Below, in pieces: positions 22,834 to 30,971 of a DNA stretch of 39,634 bases (positions are counted from its first letter, which is position 1; every line of letters begins with the position of its first letter). Both the position numbers and the translations under genes were made by a program. The stretch is from the IMG/VR virus record IMGVR_UViG_3300036770_007146, positions 1 to 39,634 of that record. The stretch is one strand, 5' to 3'. A model generated the notes under the pieces. It made no database searches and was not told where the DNA came from. It was given only the letters and a program-made list of their open reading frames with translations. Origin of the DNA: a virus.

Positions 22834-23115
22834 TTACTTAAACCACTTCAGCATACGCTTACGCAGAGAAGGCTTCTTGACCTCGTCTGCATGAATTACG
22901 ACATTGCTTTCCGGCAATTTCTCCTCTTCAGCAACAATGCGCTCAAGTTCATCAAGGAACTCTTCAACATCCTTGGAAATGACTTTAGGTTGTGGGTCAA
23001 CAACCTTCTTGGGGCGCCCAGGCTTGCCTGTTCCTTTCGGAGCGGCTGTTTTCTTCTGAGCCTGCTTCTTTGCGGGAGTTGACTTTGCTGGCTTTTTCTT
23101 GGGTGTTTCACTCAT
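22834..23115 (-). CDS. Lys/Ala-rich AT-hook protein, leaderless
   Basis: 93 aa starting MSETPKKKPAKSTPAKK. The N-terminal 38 residues are histone-H1-like (Lys, Ala, Pro, Thr) and contain an AT-hook core (KPGRPKK); the rest is an acidic helix with a basic end (SLRKRMLKWFK). It would bind the minor groove of AT-rich DNA, acting like a nucleoid protein. A TAGGAT -10-like box ends 7 nt before the ATG, so the mRNA is probably leaderless; the longer ORF start at 23223 is rejected. Confidence 0.65.
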   Translation of the reverse strand: MSETPKKKPAKSTPAKKQAQKKTAAPKGTGKPGRPKKVVDPQPKVISKDVEEFLDELERIVAEEEKLPESNVVIHADEVKKPSLRKRMLKWFK

Positions 23116-23192
23116 GGGGCTTATCCTATCTTCTCTGCGGCCCCCGTGGTGAACATTCCCTGGGGTGCAAACTTTTAGATTAGCGTAATTGC

Positions 23193-23813
23193 GTGCTCGG
23201 AAAATACCCAGACCCGGTGTCAAAGATTAGTTTGACTCTTTCAGTTGGACAATCAGCGAAAAGTCAGATTGTCAGCGAGTTTGGAGTGGGCGAGGAACTT
23301 GCTATGAATGTTTTGGGCTGGAAGGGCGACAAACTTGTTTGCGTGGCCCAGATGGACACCTCGTGGCCCTCTAGCGACGATGAGAGGATTCAACGAACCG
23401 GTGACGCCTACATGATTATGAGGCGTGGCTGGCTCTGTGACTCATTCACTGTGATGGCCGAGGGTTTCATGTCAAGAGACCGAGATAAAACCCGTGAACT
23501 GGACCTTGTTGAAGCCTTCGTGGGGGGCAAAAACGGTGTAAATGAATGCTTGACTATTAATTATGTTGACCTCAACCACATTGAACTATGCGCAATTCCT
23601 TTTAGGGTCGCTTTAGGTCGAAAGGTTGAATGGGGTCCGCTAGTCCACTCTGATGACATAGAAGTTTTAAGGAATAGCGAGTATGTGACAATGGCGCAGG
23701 AATTACTTTCCCAGGAAACTGCAGAAATCCCCGAAGATACCGAAACTTTTCACCTGGCTCTGGCCGTGGGTCTGCACGACAGTGCAGGTTTTTTCATGCA
23801 ATATGATTTTTAG
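23193..23813 (+). CDS. Hypothetical phage protein, leaderless (206 aa)
   Basis: GTG start 6 nt after a TAGCGT -10-like box, with no ribosome site. It is mostly beta-rich with segments MNVLGWKGDKLVCVAQMDTSWPS, GWLCDSFTVMAEGF and LHLALAVGLHDSAGFF (approximate). No family is recognised. It diverges from the AT-hook gene, and the two leaderless promoters lie within 80 bp. Confidence 0.65.
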   Translation: MLGKYPDPVSKISLTLSVGQSAKSQIVSEFGVGEELAMNVLGWKGDKLVCVAQMDTSWPSSDDERIQRTGDAYMIMRRGWLCDSFTVMAEGFMSRDRDKTRELDLVEAFVGGKNGVNECLTINYVDLNHIELCAIPFRVALGRKVEWGPLVHSDDIEVLRNSEYVTMAQELLSQETAEIPEDTETFHLALAVGLHDSAGFFMQYDF

Positions 23814-23842
23814 TTGACAAAATTTAACGGATAGCGTAAACT
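23814..23842 (+). promoter_or_regulatory. Promoter for the lipoprotein gene
   Basis: TTGACA (23814-23819), 17 bp, TAAACT (23837-23842), followed by an AGGAGG ribosome site and the ATG at 23859. Confidence 0.65.
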
Positions 23843-23858
23843 AACATTAGGAGGAGTT

Positions 23859-24326
23859 ATGAAAAAGTTACTATTTTTATCAGGTTTATTAATTTTTGCC
23901 TCGTGCGGTGGGACGGAGGTTATTTACGTAACCGAAACATCCAAGGTTGAAAATGCAGTGTCTTCGCGCGCGTCTACTACGCTAGCCACTACACCGCCAC
24001 TTGCTACGCGCCCACCAGCATACGTCCCGGAGCAGGGATACCAGGAAGTCCCTAACTATTACGACCCAGACGCCTATGATAATTTTTTGTGGGAAAATGT
24101 GAATTCCTTTTGGTGGCTATTTTCCCAAGATGAATTGCTCCAGATGGGTCTTCTTGTTTGCGAAGAATTTGACCGCGGGTCAACACTTGACCAGGTAACA
24201 ATGGCCCTCATCGGGGTTATGTCTGACACCAATACCATCTATTTGATGGAAGGCCTTGCCGCCGTAACGGCCGCATCGCTAACATTCCTTTGCCCTGAGC
24301 ACGGTTGGTGGCTTGACACAATCTGA
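23859..24326 (+). CDS. Lipoprotein, DUF732-like
   Basis: 155 aa. Lipobox FAS-C16 after a hydrophobic run (LLFLSGLLIF) predicts a membrane-anchored surface lipoprotein. A Thr/Pro/Ser-rich linker (about 35-70) leads to a C-terminal domain with QMGLLVCEEFDRGSTLDQV and LTFLCPEHG, like DUF732 of actinobacteria, with two Cys that may pair. AGGAGG lies 4 nt before the ATG. Phage lipoproteins can block superinfection, but no function is proven here. Confidence 0.75.
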   Translation: MKKLLFLSGLLIFASCGGTEVIYVTETSKVENAVSSRASTTLATTPPLATRPPAYVPEQGYQEVPNYYDPDAYDNFLWENVNSFWWLFSQDELLQMGLLVCEEFDRGSTLDQVTMALIGVMSDTNTIYLMEGLAAVTAASLTFLCPEHGWWLDTI

Positions 24327-24331
24327 AAGCC

Positions 24332-24464
24332 TCCCGCTGGCTAAGGTCGGTTAATCCTTTCTCCGACCTAAGGGGAACCTGCCCTACGGGGTTAATGGCT
24401 TGCAGTTGAGCCCCTCCCCCTGTGCTCAACTTGCGCCCAAGGTTCCCCGCCAGCGGGATTTTTT
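24332..24464 (+). ncRNA. Compact multi-helix RNA ending in a U-run
   Basis: P1: 24332-24341 pairs with 24449-24458 (10 bp). P2 hairpin: AGGTCGG (24344-24350) with CCGACCT (24363-24369). P3: GGGGAACC (24372-24379) with GGTTCCCC (24441-24448), stacking on P1. P4 hairpin: GTTGAGC (24405-24411) with GCTCAAC (24424-24430). A GGGG at 24388-24391 could pair with the C-rich P4 loop as a pseudoknot. It ends in TTTTTT (24459-24464). It follows the lipoprotein stop, so it may be the terminator, a regulatory RNA or both. Confidence 0.55.
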
Positions 24465-24466
24465 CG

Positions 24467-24545
24467 TACCCGGCCAAGGAATCGAACCTTCGCAGAGCGG
24501 ACCATGTTATAAGCATGGCTAGGGCAACCAGCCCTACGACCGGGC
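24467..24545 (-). tRNA. tRNA, probable Ile (anticodon UAU)
   Basis: Acceptor GCCCGGT pairs with GCCGGGT (two G-U), D-arm TAGG/CCTA, anticodon stem CCATG/CATGG with loop CTTATAA (anticodon UAU, reading AUA), T-loop GGTTCGATTCC, discriminator A, no encoded CCA. Oddities: C at position 8 instead of T, one mismatch in the T-stem, and a long variable region (about 10-11 nt) with a 3-bp stem (CGC/GCG), as in Leu/Ser/Tyr tRNAs. It starts 6 nt after the end of the methyltransferase gene, so it is probably transcribed with it. Confidence 0.75.
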
Positions 24546-24550
24546 AAGAT

Positions 24551-25126
24551 TTATGCTCGGCAGTGTATGGCAAATTGCCAGAACCACTTTGCCACTACTG
24601 GCCAATTTATTTTGGTTTCTGGGTCTTTCCACCAGTGGGCATGAGTGTCATTTGGAATACGCTCGTAGTAGTCCTGTAATTCCGTAAAACCGCAATTCAG
24701 CAAAATATCCCACACTCGTTGATGATGGCAGTTCCAATGATGGGTGGCCCCATCCCAAAACTCAGATTCACGGTCAGGCTGGTAATTATGCTCCTGATGC
24801 TCCATGGTAGATAGGACCATTTCCCATGGTTCTTTGTCCTCGCGCCACCGTTGAATTGTCTTGAGGACATCTGGGCCAACTACCAGTATCGGCGCACCAG
24901 GCTTAGCAATGCGACGCATATCCCGAAGAAAATCAGGAACAGCCCGCCAGTCAATATGTTCGATGACATGCCCGAGATAAATGGCGTCAAAATAATCGTC
25001 AGGAAAAGGATACGGTTGATTCGGTTCAATGAGGACATCGGGCCGAGTCGTTTCGCTTTCCCAAACATCACAATTTACCCAGCCTTTGGCATAGTGCGTT
25101 CCGCACCCAGCATTCAATAAGTTCAT
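24551..25126 (-). CDS. Class I SAM-dependent methyltransferase
   Basis: 191 aa, minimal Methyltransf_11-type domain. LNAGCGTHYAKGWVNCDV is motif I (SAM-binding GxGxG type), FDAIYLGHVIEHI is motif IV, and PGAPILVVGPD follows. Such enzymes in sugar or secondary-metabolite clusters methylate hydroxyl groups. Its start overlaps the PhyH-like gene by 4 nt. It is the last gene of the island that starts near 30 kb and is followed by the tRNA. Confidence 0.8.
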   Translation of the reverse strand: MNLLNAGCGTHYAKGWVNCDVWESETTRPDVLIEPNQPYPFPDDYFDAIYLGHVIEHIDWRAVPDFLRDMRRIAKPGAPILVVGPDVLKTIQRWREDKEPWEMVLSTMEHQEHNYQPDRESEFWDGATHHWNCHHQRVWDILLNCGFTELQDYYERIPNDTHAHWWKDPETKINWPVVAKWFWQFAIHCRA

Positions 25127-25932
25127 TTCTTCTCGCCAACTCCGTAGTACATGTCAACATTTGTTGCAAGAGGGAAGTAGCATCCTCCCTGTCCATTCTG
25201 AACTGCCTTTGGCATATCACCACGATGTTTGATACCAGAATAATGAGCGATAAGACTCCGCCTCTCCATCCCCGGTACGTTTGGCCGAGACCCACGGTGC
25301 ATGAGCCGTCCGTGCCAGACGAGAACGTCACCCCTGGAGGGCAGGTGGCTGACGACATTGTTTCCGCGCTCCACGATTTCCTTCTCGAACAGTGGCGTCA
25401 AGATTCGCTCTGAGAACTTGGGCCAGCGATGGTCTCGTTCTTCAGGCTCTAGAGCGTTCAGAATCTTTTCGTTTGACACCTGGGGCCAACGGTGAGACCC
25501 AGGGACATACTGGAATGGACCCGAATCGGGGTGAATGTCAGCGAACGCAATCCAGACAGCGGCGTAATAATCCCCCACGTGAGGTGGGTTCAGATATGAA
25601 TCCTGATGCCAGTCTCGTTCCGTTGACACCCAGCCAGTGAGGTTCAGGTGAAGACCCGCTGGTTCGCCGATAAGTTCTTCCAATAAAGACGCAAGGGGGG
25701 CATACGTCAAAATATCGAGAAGTTCCCGGTGTCTCATGTAGGGAATCGGGTCGGGCCATCCCATAGGGCGACTCTGGCCTTCTGGGCCATTTACAGCCAT
25801 CCAGAGTTCCTCGTAGGACTCCATGAGGTCATGAGGCAGGAAGTTTCTGAGAATAACGACACCGTCGTCATTCCAATCTCGTGGGCCTATCGGGGGAGCC
25901 GGTTCTGTCAAGTCTTCGTATGTCAAACTCAT
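25123..25932 (-). CDS. PhyH-like Fe(II)/2-oxoglutarate dioxygenase
   Basis: 269 aa. H109-x-D111 in TERDWHQDSYLNP and the distal His212 in VWHGRLMHRGSRPN form the iron triad; Arg224/225 (GMERRS) binds 2-oxoglutarate. SGPFQYVPGSHRWP is a phytanoyl-CoA dioxygenase-family signature. It would hydroxylate an organic substrate such as a sugar, lipid or residue. Its start overlaps the next methyltransferase gene (ATGA). Confidence 0.8.
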   Translation of the reverse strand: MSLTYEDLTEPAPPIGPRDWNDDGVVILRNFLPHDLMESYEELWMAVNGPEGQSRPMGWPDPIPYMRHRELLDILTYAPLASLLEELIGEPAGLHLNLTGWVSTERDWHQDSYLNPPHVGDYYAAVWIAFADIHPDSGPFQYVPGSHRWPQVSNEKILNALEPEERDHRWPKFSERILTPLFEKEIVERGNNVVSHLPSRGDVLVWHGRLMHRGSRPNVPGMERRSLIAHYSGIKHRGDMPKAVQNGQGGCYFPLATNVDMYYGVGEKK

Positions 25933-26429
25933 TTAATTCCTCTTCCGCGAGTGTCCTGCCCGAGAACATCAGTCTCAAATTTAGAAAATATCATCATTTG
26001 ACGGTCTAATTCAGGGCCACTTACATTCCTATAGTACTCCCAATCACGTTTGGGATTTTCATCAAGAGCGGAGTGGGGAGGTCTACCCTCGCCTGCCATA
26101 GTGCAAATAAATAGACCACCTTGCATTAAATTAGCGTGAGCGTTTGCAACAATCATCGGCCATTTCTCGCTATGTTCAAAAACCTCACAACAAACAACTA
26201 GGTCAAAAAGTCCCGAATCGCGAAATATGGAGGCATCAGCAACAACGTCAACGCCTTTTCCATAATTAGCGTCAATTCCCATGTAGGCGTCTGCAAGGGG
26301 CGTCAATACCGAACGGACAGAACCGTTGATGTCCAAACTGCCGAATTCAAGGATTCTTAGGCTTCGTGGCGAAGGCCTTCCCCACCATGTGATTGAATCC
26401 TCAACCCAGTCAAGTACTTCCTTATGCAT
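25929..26429 (-). CDS. SAM-dependent methyltransferase
   Basis: 166 aa starting MHKEVLDWVEDS, overlapping the glycosyltransferase stop by 8 nt; a longer ORF start at 26600 lies inside that gene. LRILEFGSLDINGSV is motif I, MGIDANYG motif II and FDLVVCCEVFEHSEKW motif IV. It probably acts on the glycan made by its neighbour. Confidence 0.75.
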   Translation of the reverse strand: MHKEVLDWVEDSITWWGRPSPRSLRILEFGSLDINGSVRSVLTPLADAYMGIDANYGKGVDVVADASIFRDSGLFDLVVCCEVFEHSEKWPMIVANAHANLMQGGLFICTMAGEGRPPHSALDENPKRDWEYYRNVSGPELDRQMMIFSKFETDVLGQDTRGRGIK

Positions 26430-28146
26430 CCTCGCCCCACTTGGAGCAGAATACTTTTCTATCCATTTCAACCAACTGGGCAAAGTTCTTCGGTGGGTCG
26501 TTCGTGACAGTCCAGGATGAATTTGAGGAGCAGTTGGCTCGTGCTGAAATGACAGTTCGCTTTCCGGACACCTCGGAAACCCAACGAACAAGGTCATCAT
26601 CTCCGTACCACCACTTCATGCGTTCGTCAAATCGCCACCTTCTGCGTAAATCAGACCTTAAAGTCATACAGAAGCCAGCAATTCCACCAGTGCCGTCGTA
26701 TCGTCCACGGCAGGTTCCGTAGGTGTCTTGAGTTTCGCCAGAAATCGCTCGACCATCATAGTTGGGGCAAATCAGGCCGATTGTCTCATCGTCATTTAGT
26801 TGCGAGCAAAGCGTACCAATAGTATTTTGCTCAAGCGCAACATCATCATTCAAAAACATAATATGGTTGTGCTCTGAACCACTTCGCATTCCGAGGTTCC
26901 ACATTACTTGAATCCCAGAGCCTTCTTCAACTTGAAGTAAAGTCTCCTTTGGGCCAGTAACTACTAAAAGTGCGGAATCGTAAGCGCTCTGCCCGTCTGC
27001 TACAACAATGATGGAACCAACACTCTTGGAGCCACGTATGACTTCAAGCGCTTGCCGCAAACCGTTAATATTTGATTTAGTTGGGATGACAACATCAACG
27101 GCTGTCTTGCGCAAAAGACCCGACATCAACTCATAATTTCCCTTGAGGCGCGCATCAAGGGGACTGAGTTTCAGGGCTTTTTCCGAATGCGAAATGGCTC
27201 GCTCCTTGAGCCCCATGTTCCAGCACGCTATAGAGGACAAGTCGTCAGGCAAAGAGCCCCAAGCCTCAGCCTCGCACAAATACTCAAGTGGCTTGACAGT
27301 GATTGCGATTGCTTTTTCGCAACTTGCTAGACAGGAGGACCATTCTTTGCGTTCGTAATAGAAGCGAGCCAAATCAACCCATGGTTCTCGTCGGTCTGGA
27401 GCCTCTGCGCATGCCCTGAGGAGCCAATGCTCCTTGTTGCCCGTCACGCGTGCTAGGTACCGCATCGCCGTAGAACGTTCTGGGCGCCAGGTAGATAGTT
27501 CCAGGGCCTTCAATAGATAGGTTTCGGCATCTTTATTCCGCCCTGCATACATGTACTCACGACCGAGGTAGAAAGTATTGCGGTCATCGTTTGGTTTTTC
27601 CCTGACGGCAAGTTCAAGCAATGGAAGATACTGCGAACGCGACTTTGAATGGTCTGGGTAATGGTGGATTTCTAATCCACAGAACCCTTGAACCTCTTCG
27701 GCGGTACATTGCAGGACCTCATGAACAGGATGGGTCCATCGATAGTTGCGGCGAGCGTGGATTTTGTCGCCGTGATAGACGAGACCTTCTGAGCCGTCTT
27801 CCCGCCATGACCATACATACTTATAGCGGGGGCGAGTGATGTTTGGACCTACGCGTTCCAGGTGTTCACGCCAACCTGGTTGCAGAATTTCGTCGGCGTC
27901 AAGAGCAATGCAGAAGTCAATATCTTGGGGCAACAGAGCCATAGACGCATTGCGTGCATCATCAAAGCGCCATGGGCTGACAGATATGGATGCAACATGG
28001 CATCCGGCCCCTATGGCTTCATTGATTGTGTTATCCGTAGAGCCAGTGTCAACGATGAGTCGGTAATCGGCTTCCTTGCACGACTCAGCCCAACGAGCAA
28101 TGAACTGCTCTTCGTTTTTCGTAATTGTATAAACGGCGATACGCAT
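26422..28146 (-). CDS. Bifunctional glycosyltransferase with central TPR-like repeats
   Basis: 574 aa. Residues 1-130: GT2-type domain (ITKNEEQFIARW, VDTGSTDNT, ALDADEIL with a DxD metal site). About 170-345: helical repeats (AVREKPNDDRNTFYLGREYMYAGR, ALKLSPLDARLKG) like TPRs. About 350-574: second GT2-like domain (DVVIPTKSNINGLRQAL, HIMFLNDDVAL, MKWWYGDDDL). The layout matches large multi-domain glycosyltransferases that act on proteins or glycans. It sits among hydroxylases and methyltransferases next to fibre genes. Confidence 0.8.
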   Translation of the reverse strand: MRIAVYTITKNEEQFIARWAESCKEADYRLIVDTGSTDNTINEAIGAGCHVASISVSPWRFDDARNASMALLPQDIDFCIALDADEILQPGWREHLERVGPNITRPRYKYVWSWREDGSEGLVYHGDKIHARRNYRWTHPVHEVLQCTAEEVQGFCGLEIHHYPDHSKSRSQYLPLLELAVREKPNDDRNTFYLGREYMYAGRNKDAETYLLKALELSTWRPERSTAMRYLARVTGNKEHWLLRACAEAPDRREPWVDLARFYYERKEWSSCLASCEKAIAITVKPLEYLCEAEAWGSLPDDLSSIACWNMGLKERAISHSEKALKLSPLDARLKGNYELMSGLLRKTAVDVVIPTKSNINGLRQALEVIRGSKSVGSIIVVADGQSAYDSALLVVTGPKETLLQVEEGSGIQVMWNLGMRSGSEHNHIMFLNDDVALEQNTIGTLCSQLNDDETIGLICPNYDGRAISGETQDTYGTCRGRYDGTGGIAGFCMTLRSDLRRRWRFDERMKWWYGDDDLVRWVSEVSGKRTVISARANCSSNSSWTVTNDPPKNFAQLVEMDRKVFCSKWGEDA

Positions 28147-28775
28147 TACTTAAAAGGAGGCCCACTTACCCAGCAAACCAATGAATACCTCGTCCCTTGT
28201 GTCACGGGACGCACACGGTGAAGAACATAAGAAGGGAAGAAAGTAACAAACCCACGCTCCCGCTTGACGCTTGTAGGTTGACGTCCGAACAATAGTTGCA
28301 AATCGCCACCCTTGTAATCATCGGGGTCAGAAAGTTGCACAGACACTGAAAGTTTTCTGGTAGGAGTCATGTATCCCTTGTCAATGTGCCAATCGTAATG
28401 CTCTCCTGGCGCCGTATACCTTGTGAACTGCAAACCTTGTTCCATGCCAGTTAAATCAAAACCAAAAAACTCATTATTAATATGATTTATAGATTCTGCC
28501 ATTTTTGCAAAAATCCATGAGGTTATTTCGTTTGGATAAATGAAGGAAACGAAAGAATTTCTGTTTTTATCAGACTGAGAACCATAAGTGCTCGCCTTAA
28601 ACAATTCAGCACGTTTGCCAATTTCAACAATTGCATCAAGTTGTTCGGGCGAAAAAACATTACTATTCCATGCCCAGTTTTCGGTGTGGTCCAGATGCAA
28701 AGGCCACGCACCACCCGCCTTTTCAATGTTTGGATTATCAGGCAAAGATGTTTTAATTGATAACTTATTTTTCAT
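28146..28775 (-). CDS. Prolyl-4-hydroxylase-like Fe(II)/2OG dioxygenase
   Basis: 209 aa. In the P4H pattern, H130-x-D132 (WHIDKG) lies in YTAPGEHYDWHID, and the distal H186 (VLHRVRP) and R196 (QGTRYSLVCW) bind iron and 2-oxoglutarate. Fe(II)-dependent P4H enzymes hydroxylate proline or other residues in proteins. The ATG at 28775 follows the upstream stop by 1 nt, with AGGGGAG upstream. It is next to the glycosyltransferase gene. Confidence 0.8.
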   Translation of the reverse strand: MKNKLSIKTSLPDNPNIEKAGGAWPLHLDHTENWAWNSNVFSPEQLDAIVEIGKRAELFKASTYGSQSDKNRNSFVSFIYPNEITSWIFAKMAESINHINNEFFGFDLTGMEQGLQFTRYTAPGEHYDWHIDKGYMTPTRKLSVSVQLSDPDDYKGGDLQLLFGRQPTSVKRERGFVTFFPSYVLHRVRPVTQGTRYSLVCWVSGPPFK

Positions 28776-28776
28776 T

Positions 28777-29400
28777 TCAGTCAAGGCTCCCCTTGAAGGA
28801 AGAAGGAACGAAGTGGAAAAACGCTAAATCAGCACAGCCTTTGCTTTTTGTTGGTCTGTAATGCCAAGCATTTGTTCCCGAATAGCAAACGGCATCATTT
28901 GGCATCAACTCACACGATGTCCAATCAACAGAACTGATAACCGAATCACGTTGTTCGCCATACTCGGGGTGGCCATTTGAAATTTTAGCCCGTTCAGAAT
29001 CGGTCATCTCGGGTCCAATGTGGATAGGCCATGGTGCCTTGTCATCTTGCCTAATTAAATAGTCAATCGTGTATCGACACTGAGGTCTGTCAATATGTAA
29101 GGGACACTGACCGCCATCTTTATACATTGACAAGAATACATATGATGGTTTTACTTTGCGTCCGAATATCTCGCTAGCGTAATCGGATAGTTGATGATGA
29201 ATGTCAACAAAAAATGGAAGATTATGAGCATACTTGCGCCCAAACTTATTAGGCGAATCTTCTTCGCGCAAGTCGCTGTCCAGCGGGAACAAAGGAACGA
29301 AATTATCAAGGTAATTGATTATTTCAGCGTAGGTTTCCGAGTCAAAGAGTTCCCTAATAACCAAAGGCTGTGACTCATAGGTTGAGGAATTTTTTGCCAT
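28777..29400 (-). CDS. Second 2OG dioxygenase-like protein, leaderless
   Basis: 207 aa. CPLHIDRPQCRYTIDYLI holds H102-x-D104, and NAWHYRP holds H180 and R182, the expected triad plus 2-oxoglutarate Arg of double-stranded beta-helix oxygenases. It is divergent from the P4H gene next to it. The start at 29400 is set by a TGCTAATGT extended -10 box ending 7 nt upstream, so it is probably leaderless and heads the island. Confidence 0.7.
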   Translation of the reverse strand: MAKNSSTYESQPLVIRELFDSETYAEIINYLDNFVPLFPLDSDLREEDSPNKFGRKYAHNLPFFVDIHHQLSDYASEIFGRKVKPSYVFLSMYKDGGQCPLHIDRPQCRYTIDYLIRQDDKAPWPIHIGPEMTDSERAKISNGHPEYGEQRDSVISSVDWTSCELMPNDAVCYSGTNAWHYRPTKSKGCADLAFFHFVPSSFKGSLD

Positions 29401-29468
29401 AAACCGCACATTAGCACAACTCAGGACTTCGGGGCAATGAGCGACTTATCTATTCAACTCCGATTTAT

Positions 29469-29945
29469 TCAAAGGCCAGAACGAGTAATTTTTTCCCAAT
29501 AATCAGGCGGAGCAGCGCTAGCGAAATGAGGTTCATTTTGGCTGGGCAAGTTCGGCAAATTGTCTTCCTGGAAGACATCGTTCATATTGCCATCAATATC
29601 TTGTAGGGCAAATAAGCAATAATAAACGGTGTCATCCTCAAGTGCCGTGAAGCGGTGGGAATACTGCTTTTTCACAACTATGAATGTTGGGGCTTGAAAT
29701 GTCTTAGGTGGTTCATTTTCCACCTGAACTTCAACTGAACCCTTGACTAGAAGGCTCACATGGTCATGATAATGAAGGTGGCCTCCTCCAGTGTCACCTT
29801 TTTTGAGGAGCCAGTTTTGTCGTATCCATATATTTCCGACAAAACCATGTTCTTCAATAATGTTCATCATTTTCCTTAGTGCAGGTGTTATTTCATGTTC
29901 ATAATGTCGAAATTTATCGGCTGTACTAAATATAGGTTGTTCCAT
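29469..29945 (-). CDS. Cupin-domain protein
   Basis: 158 aa starting MEQPIFSTADKFRHYEHEI. GGGHLHYHDHVSLLVKGSVEVQVE (His56, 58, 60) is cupin motif 1; motif 2-like residues (FIVVKKQYSHRFTAL) follow about 30 residues on. It could be a metal-binding enzyme or sugar-isomerase-like fold. GGAAAG lies 6-7 nt upstream of the ATG. It overlaps the end of the tail-like gene (29926-30606) by 20 nt. Confidence 0.75.
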   Translation of the reverse strand: MEQPIFSTADKFRHYEHEITPALRKMMNIIEEHGFVGNIWIRQNWLLKKGDTGGGHLHYHDHVSLLVKGSVEVQVENEPPKTFQAPTFIVVKKQYSHRFTALEDDTVYYCLFALQDIDGNMNDVFQEDNLPNLPSQNEPHFASAAPPDYWEKITRSGL

Positions 29946-30606
29946 TCCATTCTTTCCGAATGAGTCGAATGCTAGAGAATCCGCTTGTTGAGTTGACACT
30001 ATAAAAAGCCATATCAAGAAAGACCGTAAACCCTATTCCCCACAAGACTGAATACTTTTGCGTACCCCCATTGAAGTGCTTGATGTAACCATCTTTAGTG
30101 TATGTGATTCGGTTAATTGTTGAGCCAGAACCAGTCCAGGCTCCTTGGTTTCCAATAAGACTTCCATTATTGTAAACTTCCCAGGTATTAAGAGCAAATG
30201 GGTAGGCGGCGTAGTCTATATCAGAATAACTAACTGTTGAATCGGACTGATTGAATCCAATCATAGAATTAGCAGTTGAGTCATTTGTTGCGGGAGCAAC
30301 TTTTGTGAACTCAACAGTTATTGGAGCAACAAATTTGTCAACAGTAAATGCCGAGGTATCCCACGAAGCGGAACCTGCCGTTTTGTGCACTGAAGCAGAT
30401 GTACTTCCATTGTTGGCAAAAGTTAAATTCGCAGAAACTGAAGAGAGTCGAACTGGCAAGTACGACTGTTCTATTGCGCTAAAAGAAGAACGGCTACTGT
30501 TGCTGGGTAAGTTTTGATTTGATACGAGAGTCCCAGGTTTGAAAAATTGACCCAGTCGATGCACAGAAGACATCTGCGATGACGACTCGTACCTCAGCCA
30601 AGTCAT
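29926..30606 (-). CDS. Putative tail or virion-surface protein
   Basis: 226 aa, Ser/Thr/Asn-rich and beta-rich, with DTSAFTVDKFVAPITVEFTK and YAAYPFALNTWEVYNNGSLIG segments, like lectin-fold (jellyroll) ends of phage fibres. The start follows the upstream stop by 2 nt. It is the last gene of the tail run before the modification island. It could be a receptor-binding head domain; no family is certain. Confidence 0.65.
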   Translation of the reverse strand: MTWLRYESSSQMSSVHRLGQFFKPGTLVSNQNLPSNSSRSSFSAIEQSYLPVRLSSVSANLTFANNGSTSASVHKTAGSASWDTSAFTVDKFVAPITVEFTKVAPATNDSTANSMIGFNQSDSTVSYSDIDYAAYPFALNTWEVYNNGSLIGNQGAWTGSGSTINRITYTKDGYIKHFNGGTQKYSVLWGIGFTVFLDMAFYSVNSTSGFSSIRLIRKEWNGTTYI

Positions 30607-30608
30607 TA

Positions 30609-30971
30609 TTAGGAAATCCGGTTTACGTATCCAGTAATATTAATGACATTTGCACTTGAAGCAAAGGCCCTAACTGTTCTTGCAGAGGTTCCATCGCCAG
30701 ATAATGTCAGTCCAGGCAAGACAAGCGCTAGTCCCGACTGGGCCGGAATGCTGATGATTATTAGATGGTCAGGGCTAGTAGTCCCACCGTACTCAATAGT
30801 CAATGTAACAGCAGAGCCAGAGGTATTTGCTGCATAAACCCATACCTCATCAATAATTGAGGAGGAAGTGCCGGTCGCGTGAACTGTAGTTCCTGCAGTT
30901 GCTGTTTGGGTAACTTTAATTGGCAGCCCACCGGTTGACCCAGATAGATGAAGTTTAGAAAATGTAGCCAT
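30609..30971 (-). CDS. Small beta-sandwich tail protein, copy 1
   Basis: 120 aa, closely related to 36048-36413: both begin M-[AS]-T-F-S-K, with LSGSTGG, GTTVHATGTSS, a repeated VW-[VL]-YA, LPGL or IPGL and end NVINI-[TG]-GYVNRI. The shared core looks like a small beta protein decorating the tail. The start directly follows the stop of the Mtd-N-like gene. The sequence is otherwise unlike known families. Confidence 0.7.
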   Translation of the reverse strand: MATFSKLHLSGSTGGLPIKVTQTATAGTTVHATGTSSSIIDEVWVYAANTSGSAVTLTIEYGGTTSPDHLIIISIPAQSGLALVLPGLTLSGDGTSARTVRAFASSANVINITGYVNRIS

